Assembly (NCBI GenBank): GCA_031472005.1
Contig: PZJY01000008.1
Span: 1,302,001-1,366,000, forward strand
Direction of reading: 5' to 3'
DNA length: 64,000 bases
DNA from: Tetracladium setigerum
Lineage: Eukaryota; Ascomycota; Leotiomycetes; Helotiales
This document shows positions 32,946-43,235 of the stretch, one piece after another. A program made the position numbers and the translations under genes. The notes under the pieces were generated by a model. The model was not told where the DNA came from. It did no database searches and saw only the letters and a program-made list of their open reading frames with translations. Every line of letters starts with the position of its first letter. Positions within the stretch are counted from its first letter, which is position 1.

Positions 32946-35242
32946 CTATCGCTTACTCACGGAAACATCGTCCAAGTAAATCACTACATTCTGCAACTGG
33001 TTCCCACACACCACGCTCCACACAATCGTCATGTTCGGGCCGCCCGCCACGAAATCCAGCTTCGACTCAGTCCACACGTCGTACGCAGTCACGATGTCCT
33101 GATTGTTCTCGCCCGTGAAGAAGGCGTATGTGTTGAAGGTGCACTGGATTCCCTTGTAGGCCTTGGGGATGAAGTACCACACGCGGAAGGTGTACTTTGT
33201 GCCGACGCAGGCGGAAAAGTTGTTCATGAAGCTCACGCCGTTGTTGATCTTGGGCAGGGTCAGGACGGCGCTCTTGCTGCCTGTACGTGGCTTGGCGGAT
33301 GTGATGGCGAAGGTTTCGTCGCCCTGGAAGAAGCCCGCATCCCAGACAGCGGTATTGCCGCTTTCGAACCCACCCTCTGGGATGGAGGGCGTGACGCCGC
33401 AGACCGGGGCGGGACCGTATTGGAAGTCATCGATTAGCACGATCATCTCGCTGGGGTTCTCGCAGAAGGCGCTGATGTGGATGTCTAGGAAGGGATTGGT
33501 GGTGTCCGACTCGTCGACAAGGAAGATGAGCTCCATCTTCTCCCAGTTCCCAGCGCGAGAGACGCTGAAGAGATCGCTGGCGCCAGTGATACCGAGGCGG
33601 AACTGGCATAGGGTATGGTCGTAACCTTCTGGAATGTAGAGCCATACGCTGGCTGTGTAGGCTTGGTCGGCGCAAAACCCTGAAGTATACTGACTCAAGG
33701 AGACGCTTTGGTAAGGTGGTAACCGGACTACTGCCACCGCGTCACCACCATGCGGAGGACCGTAGCTAGACTCGGTATCGGGATATATCATGACATCTCC
33801 ATTGCTCTGGACCCAGTTGTTCATGTTGTCATTGAGTTCCATCGAAGGATCTGGGACGGATGGAAAGCCGGTGCATGGCCCAGAAGTTGGAGTCGCGGTT
33901 GGCTCGATCACGACGGTAGTTTTTGCTGGGGGGAAGATCGGTCGACTCCGAAATAAATGTCATCTATGTAGATGATCGGGTAGGTATCGGCTCTACACCC
34001 GGCAATTTCAATTCTGAAATCGTCGAGGGAATCGGGCTCAATGTCTTTGACCTCAAACTTCGTCCACTTTGTGGTCAAGCCGCTAAGATCAACAGCGTAA
34101 AGATAATAGCCAGTTCTGGTAGCCATAGCCAACTCGCAACCGATGACTTTATTGGCAGTGGCATCGACAGACAACCAGAATGACGCCTTCATGAAGCGTC
34201 TGGTCATATCTCCTGGAATATCGATTTGGACCATGTGCATTCCAGTGAACCCAGCGGGCTGACTACTATCAAAAATAAAAGCACCCATGCTGTTATGGAC
34301 CATTTAGTAGTGTAATTTGCTTGTGAAAGTAGATATGGGTACTTACCCCTTCCCTGAATGAGGTTGATTTTTCTTCTGTGGCCCGTATTGCACCAGGGCA
34401 TCCGTCCCACCTGAGAAGGACTGCGTTAGCCATGCTGTGATGCCGTCCGGACACTCGAACCCCGGATTGACAATGAGATTGTCAGATCGCTGAAGGACTT
34501 GACACTCGGGGTCGGGGTTTTTTGGAACACAGGCTTTGGCACTGACGTCGTCCATGTAAATTGAGACTGGCGTCTCTAAAAAGTCGCACTGCAAGACGAA
34601 GCGAAGTACCTCTGCCCGGCCGAACCCCGGAACCTCAAAACTGTACTTTGTCCACTTGGGCTTCAAGGTCACCTCAAGGCCACCATCGAATCCTCGAACA
34701 GACCAAAAACCGTAGCAGCTGCCAACATCCGCCGGCTCTTCGTAGCGCATCCACATCGAGATGGTGATGGTATTGCCGTACTCCACTGCGGGGAGTTTGG
34801 TGTCAAAATCAATGATGGCTGGTCCGCGGTTCATGAAGATATAAGCCTGCCCAGCACCAGAATGTGCAGGTCGCCTCTTGGAGTCTGCAACCCAGAACAG
34901 TGTCGCCAGGCCCGAGGCACCAGAATACGACGTCCAGCCCCTAACGTTCTTATCGAAATCACCATTTCTGAGGAGTTCGGTGGTGGTGCATGCCTTGGGA
35001 TGTTTAATGGGCCATTTCACCTTCCTCGAAGGCTTTCTCGTGTACTTTCGACGTTTGGGCCCGTCTCGGGGCTGCACCTGGAGATCAGAGGAGAATTTTG
35101 GAGCTGCGGTGATGGTCGGCGGCAAGACCTCAGCAGTCACGTCGGCGCGTGGAGATTTAACGACGAAGGCAAGAGAGCTGGAAGTAAAGGACAGGAGGGC
35201 GACTCCAGCAGCAAACGCGCGTGCGAAATGCATGCTGGGCAA
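32946..35242 (-). CDS. Secreted protein with four carbohydrate-binding-like beta-sandwich modules
   Basis: The predicted product is about 746 residues. It starts at 35242, or at the second ATG (MHFARAF), which begins a typical signal peptide ending near SSSLAF. After a basic linker (KRRKYTRKPSRKVKW) come four repeats of one module, each opening with an LxNGDFD or IVNPGFE-like line and closing with a MDDVS, IDDIYF, IDDFQYG or LDDVSVS strand. This is the pattern of CBM4/9-like galactose-binding folds. One intron is clear (34290-34346). At 33928-33933 a run of six G (C on the coding strand) needs one more base to keep the frame between modules 2 and 3; as written the frame breaks there. Probably an extracellular or cell-wall protein. 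The ligand is unknown. Confidence 0.7.
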
Positions 35243-36498
35243 CGCACAAAAAGCCGATATATCACGACGTTACGAGGGAGTGTACGAAGTAAACAAGAAG
35301 ATAAACACGCATCGAGGGAGACGACCGCATTTTCAAATGCGATTTCTATTTTCACGAGGGCGGTGGCATTGACGATCCTTGATGGGAGGCGTATAGGGCG
35401 TTGAGCCAGAACGAGGACTAGACCACCCATATCTCCGCTGGCTTGCATTGCTCGCGAGTGAATTGACTTAGCATAAGGTATACCAAGGAATGCAGTTGAC
35501 TCGTCTGAAGTAGTAAATAATGTTTGAGAGGAGACGGAACATTCACTTTTGCCGCAACGAGCGAGAGCTGGGACATTGTAGCTTAGCAGGTTCTGTTGTG
35601 ATGGATACCTCATTCCGAGGATATGCTATATTGATTGTATACTGTGCAGAGTACTTTATAAAAGACAAGGGAAGAGAAGTATCACACCGAATGGGTTCTA
35701 GAAGTATGAGCTGAGCGGCTGAGCCATGGGGGACTCCCTAAGCTAACTCGATCTAGCCCTCCCAAGCAAAAAAGAAGCGAGAGCTAAGCTGAAGCTTGGA
35801 CATCACGTATCAAGGGAGGACCCGTGATTGCATAACTCTATATCGAAATAGAAGATCACACGTATAACTTTATTTTATGCTAGGCTTATATTATTAGCAG
35901 GAGAGGATATACTGGGGGATAGCAAACTACCCCTTAGCCTTCATAAGCCTAAGCCCTTTAGGGCCGGCGCTAGTGGTGGCTAATTGGCTGGTGGTGACCA
36001 CTAGTGGGGCAGGCGCTAGCTCTTACTGCCAGTTACCACCGCTCTTTATCGCTATTCCTAGAATAATTGCCAAGGGCTGTCCAAGATTTTATCGGTTTTA
36101 GAACACCTTTAAATTAATTGGCGCCAAGAGTAGTACAAAGACTTATTACCAAAACTTTCAATGTGTTCGCGGCGCCAGGGAATTACCATATAAGCAAGCT
36201 TATGAAGGCATTGCACGATTGTCTTAAACTCCGCGTCGCATTCAAAATCTCTCTTCTCATTTACTCGCTGTGAGTTCCCCTTCTTCCTTATCTTCTGCTT
36301 CGAAATCTGCCTTGTACTAATAACCTTCGCCCAGCTAAATTTAGTGCTATTAATGCGCACTACAGCTTGACTACTCTGTGTTACGGCCGGACTCTTCAGA
36401 GACGACCCTTCTAGACAACTATATGAAACAACGCCCAACCTCCTCCAACACCAGTTCTTACATCTACTCCCTGCTACTTCTGCTTCTGAACTTGCAGG
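35243..36498. other. Intergenic, about 1.25 kb
   Basis: Divergent promoter space between the secreted protein gene (-) and the F-box-like gene (+). It includes a GGTGG/CCACC-rich patch near 35975-36045. No convincing gene is seen. Confidence 0.5.
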
Positions 36499-38057
36499 AT
36501 GAGGACCCGTGGCCAGGAAAAACTTGGAGCCTTACAATGGATATCTTTCCCAACAGAAATTCGCCTCATGATCTTGTCAACAATCGCATACCAGAGATAT
36601 CCTGGCTGGGCTACGTATGTATCCGTATGCAAAGAATGGCAATACGTTTTAGAGAAGGCAAACTTCTACAAGATGAAGCTGAGTGTGTCCTGTCTCGACG
36701 ATCTCGAATCCATGGTTTCGCAACAAAAGAGAGAGCTTATTCACCACATCTGTCTCAACGTTGAATTGCCACGATACACGTCTACATGTTGCTCAAAACG
36801 AAGGTCGCCATCTATAAAAATCAGCTCTATCGTTAGCAATGGGATATGGAAACTGTTTTCTATTCTCAGTACTTGGAGACCAGCGACACACTTGGCATTA
36901 GAGATCAATGTATACTCTCCTAGCGACTGCGAACACTGGTTCAAGAACCTCTCCTCCGATGATTTCAAGTGTAATATAGACGCAACACCAGTTGCGGAGA
37001 GGGCTATGATTCCGCATCATGACGTACAGCATGGCTGGGAACATGGCGAACGAGTCAAAGCTCCTCCGAGGTCAGCTGTGCTACAACTCTATCGACATAT
37101 CCGGCTAGTGTTCCATGAATTGTTGCCTCGAGTTAGAGCAGTCACTTGCCTCATTATCCGTCGACAACTTCGGCGTTGTATTTCTCCATCGGGGCTAAGC
37201 CTGTTACTTAGAAGCCTTGATGGTCTAGAGCACATCTCCTATGAGCCGTGGGCGCCATATGAAGCTGCGAACAGAGAATTTCATGATCGAGGTGCGCCCC
37301 ACGCCTATTGCAGGGTTAAAATTCTCAACCTCCTATTATTCTAATCCTGACCATCTAGCGCTAATGTTAAGGCATAGGTCTTGGGTTTGTCATGCAAAAT
37401 TGTCTTCCAGATACTCTTAAGAAATTAATCGTATTTGAAGACGCTTATAGATTTTACGATCCATTTCCGAAGCCGCTAGCATCTATACCCTGGTTTAACT
37501 TAGTTGATCCTAGTCAAGGGCTTAGTGCAGTTTTTGCTTTTAAAAGTCTCGGCTTACAACACCTTGCTATCTCCTTCATGATTAATGCAGAAGAACTATT
37601 TCAACACTGCCAGTTGACGTGGAGCTGGTCGAATATGCAGTCTTTAGCGCTTACATCGCAACTCCTGCAGAATGATGGGAGGAAACGCAAGCAGATTGAG
37701 GCTTTGCTATGCCGAGCCAGAGTCCTTGTCCAGAAGATGGCCAAGCTACATACGTTTGTGCTTTGGAATGGTGGAAAGGCACACGCATGTGCATTTATAT
37801 ATCGTGTTGACAGAGACAGGGCCTCGGTTACTTGGCGTGGGACATGGCATCTAGAGTTGAGTCCTCTTGTGGTTAAGTCATGGCAACTTGCTGCCTCAAA
37901 GCTGCCTTTTCCCGAACTTCAAATAAAACAGGAGTGTGTTCGAGGGGTCATAAAGTCTCATGGAGATGCAATCTATTATCTAGATCTGCCCTGCAAAGTC
38001 ATTGATCCCGCGTCACTTTGGCAGGTCCAGAGAGAAGGATGGTGCTTGGAGCAGTAG
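36499..38057 (+). CDS. F-box-like domain protein
   Basis: The N-terminal PTEIRLMILSTI and the following VCKEWQ form a short F-box-like motif (about residues 18-50), normally the link to SKP1 in an SCF ubiquitin ligase. The remainder matches a lineage-expanded fungal family by features such as ELIHHICLNVELPRYTC, KLFSILSTW and EINVYSPSD, then CLPDTLKKLIVFED. Two open segments (36499-37291 and 37378-38057) join in frame through a GT-AG intron at 37292-37377 (CGA-G|GTGCGC to GCATAG|GT), giving about 490 residues. The segments otherwise stop at 37344, so without the intron it would look like two genes. Its target is unknown; expanded families of this kind are often fast-evolving. Confidence 0.65.
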
Positions 38058-38268
38058 TATACTGTATCGCAATCTTCCATCCAGTTTCCATCATAATGTG
38101 TTGCTCATTGCCAAGACTTTCTTTTTGGCAGCCATACCGCTCCTGCCCCGTGAGAATCACCAGATGGCAGCGTGACCGCAAAAGGAGATGTTCCCCATGC
38201 GCTCCTTCTTCTCTTATTACTGTCCATGTCCGAGGTGGGTGCTAGAGCCATTTCCTAGCTTGAAAAGG

Positions 38269-38660
38269 ATGTCGACTCTCTTGCTCTTTCTGCTTTTCCC
38301 TCTTGTATCAGCATCAGCATCAACACCAGCACCAGCACCGGTACCAGCACCACTAATGTGAGTATTGCTTTCTATTTACCCACTTGCTTGATCCTCCATG
38401 CCTTGGCCTTTTAGCACCTAGGCCTGGTAGTTAATCGCGCTTCTACTTGTTGGGACACTGGCTGATGCTTGGTTTTTAGGCCAGTCCTTCGATCCGGACG
38501 CATCGTCTCCCCCGCCGCCGCCCAAGCCGCATACAACGCCGCGTGGCAAGCGTGCCGCCTAGGACCCTGGGAAGGCCCCAAGGCCGAGCGCCTCGTAAGG
38601 GCGTTGAAGCGCAGAGAGGCGCCTGCAAGCCGCCTACCGGCTCAAGTCGTAAGTTGTTGA
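38269..38660 (+). CDS. Candidate small secreted protein
   Basis: ATG 38269 opens a strong signal-peptide-like run (MSTLLLFLLFPLVSASA) followed by a Pro-Ala-Thr linker (TPAPAPVPAP). A GT-AG intron at 38358-38479 then joins in frame to a basic second exon (RSGRIVSP, WQACRLGPWEGPKAERLVRA) ending at 38660. The product is 89 residues with two cysteines. An alternative 3' end is possible because the second exon's last codons resemble a donor (GTC|GTAAGT) followed by another long open stretch. No family is recognised. The splice fit and signal peptide support a real gene. Confidence 0.45.
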
Positions 38661-40375
38661 TTTCTTTGCTTACAGTATTGCACAGTTCATACACACATAT
38701 GCAAAGGGGTTGCCCATGAAGCACTGGTCAAGGTGGCCTGGTGTGGAGGTATCAGCCAGAAAGTTCTGGCTGATCCAGGACGATTGGCTGGCACCTTCTC
38801 GCGGTGTCCTGGGTTAGTAGCCGTTGATCTTGTCCAGAGATCCGGTGAAGCTAAGACCAGCCAGAGGTGGACAAGGAAATTGTGTTTCTGGTTGTGATAG
38901 GAAGGAGTTTTTGAGGATAGATATGATTAGATTGGGAAGTGCATGGTAGGGGGGGGGGGGGGGGACATATCACAGTAGGTGGTATTCTTGTCTACTATGA
39001 CAGTTGGTTTCCTGGCTGGTTCGGTAGGAGTTCGGACCATTTCAGACTAGTCGGACGGACCTGGGATTAAACGGGGTTTAAGGGAGTCTGCTACTCGCTC
39101 CTCTCTTCTTCTTGTTCCTCATGTTTTTTATATCCTTCGTACCAGACGACCTATAAGCTCCAGACCAACTCGGCAGGTTCACGTACCTACATAGTTCTAT
39201 TCGCCATCGTTCCTGGAAGAGGTCGGTCGAGGCTGCAGACTGCGAGATCATAAACCTGGTTCAAAGCTCGAGAACAGAAGCTTACGAGAATCCCTTGTCA
39301 AAGCCATTTTCTTATCTCGAACTTCTTTTTGTTCACAATTTCCCCAGTATCAACTGTACCTACCTTCCTACCTACCTACCTACAGTAGGTACCTAGGTAC
39401 ATAAATATAGCCGTGCGTCAAGGCCGGCGATATCTCATATGGAACAATGAAAATGATAATACGAGAAATGACCTGGCCTGTCTACGGTGGCCTGTTTCAC
39501 AGTCTGGAAGATCGAACGTCGCAGCCAAGCGATCTTACCACGATCCTCCCCGCAACTTGGCAACGGCGATTAAAGTCTTGTTCAGCGTGTTCTTGCGACG
39601 AAACGTGGATAGCTGGACTGCTGTTGTTCGTTCGGCTGTACTGTACCCTATATAGGAATATACAGTGTATATATATAGCACGTACATTACATAGATAGTA
39701 TATCGTACGTAGAGTATCTTGCCCACTTTAGCTAGTACAGTACCTACATACCCATGTAAGCAAACTTGCATTAGGCAATGTGCCCTTGTCCTTATTTCGT
39801 TCCAGAAAGCGCGTGCGCGAAGGCCGCCAGGCACATCAGTATCTCGCGATATCTTGCAATCCAACCTCCTCCCTGGGAGATACATAAGAATTGTCAGTGG
39901 ATCATTGTTATTATCGTGTGAAGGTTCGAGGAGATTAGACACACCTTGTCCAGTACCGATTTACATGGCTTTTCGTCTCGTCTCATGTCGTTTCGTCTCG
40001 TCTCGTCGCATCGTTTCGTCTGATCCAGTCTCGCTTCGCTTCACATCGCAGATGGTGCAAGATGCTCATTATCCGGACTCCGAAGAGCTAATGACCCTTT
40101 CCCCTTCACGATGCAATAGTCTTCTTCCTCTCCCTATAAGAGACCCGTCTCTGCCTCCCTTCCTCTCCATTCCAATCCAGCACTTTCACCCATTTCTTCA
40201 TTACTTTATATTCTTCTTTTTCTATTCACTCACTACAGCTGTGCTGTTTCGTTTCTTCCACTCGCTACCCTGTTGATATCACAACTTTCGTCCCTCGCTT
40301 ATCCAATTGCAATAACCTTCTTCTCTCGATCAAAACCACCATTTCATACACAGACGACACTTCGAACCTTCCAAA
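38661..40375. other. Intergenic, with simple repeats
   Basis: It contains a perfect 11-bp-arm hairpin (38751-38774), a long G run near 38949-38964, and TACC/CTAC repeats near 39361-39397. It ends in the pyrimidine-rich, CGTCTCGT-repeating promoter region of the small secreted protein gene (about 39975-40260). No further gene is supported. Confidence 0.5.
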
Positions 40376-40942
40376 ATGCGTTTCTCCACTGCCCTCCTCG
40401 TTGCTTTCGCCTCTCTTGCGATTGCCGCACCAACGCCCAACATCAAGCGTGCTGCCGTGCTTACAGCGAAGACGTACAATGATATCTCAATCTCTGGTGG
40501 AACGGCCGGAAATGGTGAGGCCGAAGCCCTCGCAGTTTTCTCTGCTCTTGATCTGAACGATCTGGCCAATGGTAAGCCCCTCGCACCATTTCCATTCTCA
40601 CCAGACTCTGCGCTGACGCAATTCATAGTCGACCCCGCGGATGTGAAATTCCTCGGTGCGGTCAATGATGTTGGAAATGCGGCGGAGAAGGGTGCTTTCA
40701 ATACCGCCATCTCAGCGGCAAGCGGCGATGCGGCACAGGCCCTGCAAAATGGCAAGATCAAGAATAAGATCTTGAAACTCACCGCAACAAGCCTGGAACT
40801 TCAAATCAAGGCCGCTCAAGGAGAGGACACGGCCGCAAAGCTGGCCTCCGAGACTAAGAAGCTCAACAACAACATCGCGCTTGATAAGGCCGCTGCTGGA
40901 CAGGCTTCAACCAAGCTGGCATTTGATGCTAACATTCAATGA
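40376..40942 (+). CDS. Small secreted protein of a conserved ascomycete family
   Basis: The product is 169 residues after removal of one intron (40572-40628; AAT-G|GTAAGC to CATAG|TC). The signal peptide is MRFSTALLVAFASLAIAAP, followed by a possible propeptide end at IKR. The mature part has the family pattern LTAKTYNDISIS, AGNGEAEALAVF, a block around AAEKGAFNTAI, LQNGKIKNKILKL and a C-terminal lysine/alanine helix with AAAGQAS. It has no cysteines, so the fold is probably helical. The family is common in plant-associated and saprotrophic ascomycetes and has no established function that I can name. The CT-rich leader suggests strong expression. Confidence 0.75.
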   Translation: MRFSTALLVAFASLAIAAPTPNIKRAAVLTAKTYNDISISGGTAGNGEAEALAVFSALDLNDLANGKPLAPFPFSPDSALTQFIVDPADVKFLGAVNDVGNAAEKGAFNTAISAASGDAAQALQNGKIKNKILKLTATSLELQIKAAQGEDTAAKLASETKKLNNNIALDKAAAGQASTKLAFDANIQ

Positions 40943-41675
40943 TCGACGAGGCTAGGAGACTGGATAGGGCTCACATAATCGTCGGAGAATGGGGGAGGGC
41001 GAAATTGTATTCGACTCCGAGCAAATGGGTGCGCCCCGGTGGCATTTTCAAATATTTATTTTTGACGAACGAGAAGAAATGAAGCAAAGACGCAAGTCTT
41101 GAGATAAGAAACAAATAGTTCTCCTGACCAGAATACACTACTCGTGATTGCCGATAACTCAAACTACCATCTTGTAGCCGCTTACCCATCAGTTTTGGAA
41201 AACACAAAGATTCCTTGCGTCTAAACGATCCAATTTGAACACCCGACAGTCCTCTTGCCGAGTCTTCCGAGACACCACTGTCAGGATATCTATCGCTTTG
41301 TAGCGTAAGTAAGTATACTCAAAGACAATTCATTGGAAACGAAAGCAGCTACAAGCAAATATGTGCTGTTCGAATGACCAAGAAATGCAATGTATAGTCC
41401 CCAAGGGTCCAAATGCTGCAGCGCAGGAAGGTTTTCATCCGCACCATCTTTGGTAATGATAAGACGCATACAGTATGCTCTCCTAGGTGCTCAGGTCTTT
41501 CCCGCCACAGCTTCGACCAGGTACTCATATAATTTTGCAATGCGACGAAAGTCCACTTAGACTTGGACACAAGACCGGTGAACGATATCCAGTGTAAGCA
41601 AAACATAACGTGTCGAAATGAAAGAAGGGACATATAAATCCCATCGATAGGCAGAGGCACAAGTGCAAGCGATAT
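40943..41675. other. Intergenic between convergent genes
   Basis: About 730 bp between the 3' ends of the small secreted protein gene (+) and SRP receptor beta (-). It would hold both 3' untranslated regions. Nothing else is seen. Confidence 0.5.
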
Positions 41676-42651
41676 TCAAAGTCTATGCGAAATCCACTTC
41701 CACCACTTCTCTACCGACGGGCCGTCACTCCCCATAACATTTCCACCTATTACCTCGACTGCAACATCAAACTCTTCCATCTGGGAGAATTTGAAATCTC
41801 CCGAGGCCATCTCTCCTAGCCAGTCATCGTTTTCATCGTCAGCGGCATCGCCCATGCCAATTCCAGAATCCAGCAAACCCTTTGACCTCGAAATCCTGAC
41901 CTTGGTGATCTCTGCCTCCAAGCTAGATTTGATGAGCGGTGCTGGTAGAGCGGTGAAAAGATCCATCTTGTTAGCGGCGACCAAAACAGGAACTTCTTTG
42001 ACTGCTCGCGCTCCCTTGCCCACCGTTTTCCTCTTCTGCAGAAGCAACAAGATGTCGTGGAGGTAATCTGCGGTCTGCCTCAAGCCCTCCTCTTGAGCCG
42101 ACAGGGTAGCAGCATCCACCAGAAATATAACACCCTTCAGATTTTGTGGATTAGTAACATTCTCGACGGCGTGATGTCGCAACTTTCCATGGCCAGGGGT
42201 GTCAATCAAGAGAAACTTCTTGTGGGCTTGATTTGTGGGATCGTGTTCCGAGCGGTATCTATCAGAGTCGGCGAGAGTGCCCACGGGCAGCGAACATTCG
42301 ACTGCCAGTGGTGATTGTGAGGTATGAGTTTCGGCGTTTGCACCGCGTTCAAACTGTGTGGTGTGAGCGGCGCTGCTGCCCTTGAAAACAGAGGAGGGGC
42401 TCCTTTACCAGAGTGACCAGCGATGTTTTTCCCGCCGCACTTGGCCCAACCAAAAGAATGGAAGGCAAGGTCGTCAAGCCGCTGGCTCGAAAGACGACGG
42501 AGTGGAGGAAGACGGGGATCGAGAGGACGAGAATGATAGCAATGGCTAGAGCGAGGGGCGATGGACTCAAGAGCGAATGCACGAAATCGTTGAAGGGAGG
42601 TGGTGGTGGTAGTGCGGTCGACGATGGGGATTGGGAGACCATGGTGGGCAT
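41676..42651 (-). CDS. SRP102: Signal recognition particle receptor subunit beta
   Basis: An ER membrane GTPase that anchors the SRP receptor alpha subunit and supports co-translational targeting. The product is about 306 residues from ATG 42651 (a second ATG at 42642, MVSQSPS, is equally plausible). A single membrane span (about residues 30-55, LALAIAIILVLSIPVFL) precedes the G1 P-loop GPSAAGKTS. After the intron at 42354-42408 the text continues FERGANAETHTSQSP, DTPGHGKLR (G3) and ANKMDLF (G4). A shorter apparent intron is ruled out because only this one restores the family line TLFERG. The first exon is preceded by ATGA/ATCA simple repeats. It shares a 585-bp divergent region with AKR1. 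Confidence 0.9.
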
Positions 42652-43235
42652 GAATGAATGAACGAATGAGTGAATCAATCAATCAATCAATCAGTCGATG
42701 GGACGTTGCCGCTGCCGTGAGTTGATATTCAGATGATGGTGGTATGTGGTGTGTGGTGGTGTTGTTGTTGTTATACCCAAGGCTGGGCCAGGCCAGGTTT
42801 CTTTTCTGGATGGATATGAGAAGGAGGAGGGACAAGGCTGCTGCTGCTGGTGGAGAGAGGCCCGGTCGCGAGATCGCGGGAGTTCGGCAGCGCTAACGTC
42901 CCTAATATCCCTTTCGTACTAAGAATCTGGCAGCTGTCGTCGTCGTCTGCATACTCAGCCTCGTGTGCGAAGCACAAAACCAAGACTCTCAAGAACTTCT
43001 TTGCTTTGCTTTGCTTTGCTTGCCGTGAACAATCATCATTTCTTGATTTGCAATTTTACCTCCCTTCGGTACTCTTCTCATCCTCCTCCTCCTCCTCCTC
43101 CTTCACCTCTTCTTTCTTGTCATCACCACTCGACACAGCATCTGTGTGCATGCGTCTGGCACACCAACAATCGCAAGCTACTTAGCTAGTAACTCGACAA
43201 TTCGCTCAAGCATAAAACAATACAACCTTCACCTA
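42652..43235. promoter_or_regulatory. Divergent promoter, SRP receptor beta / AKR1
   Basis: A 584-bp non-coding interval with a TTTGC pentanucleotide run (43000-43021), a TCC run (about 43080-43103) and a TTG run near 42761. It must contain both promoters; no specific factor site is assigned. Confidence 0.4.

Noticed and set aside
36109..36438. 109-codon minus-strand open frame
   Set aside because: No recognisable motif. It overlaps the presumed promoter of the F-box-like gene, and no family resemblance could be found by eye.
36499..38057. Two separate genes, 36499-37344 and 37392-38057
   Set aside because: A GT-AG intron at 37292-37377 joins them in one frame, and the second half has no independent start context.
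42381..42408. A 28-nt intron in SRP receptor beta
   Set aside because: Too short for fungi. The 55-nt intron 42354-42408 restores the conserved TLFERG line instead.
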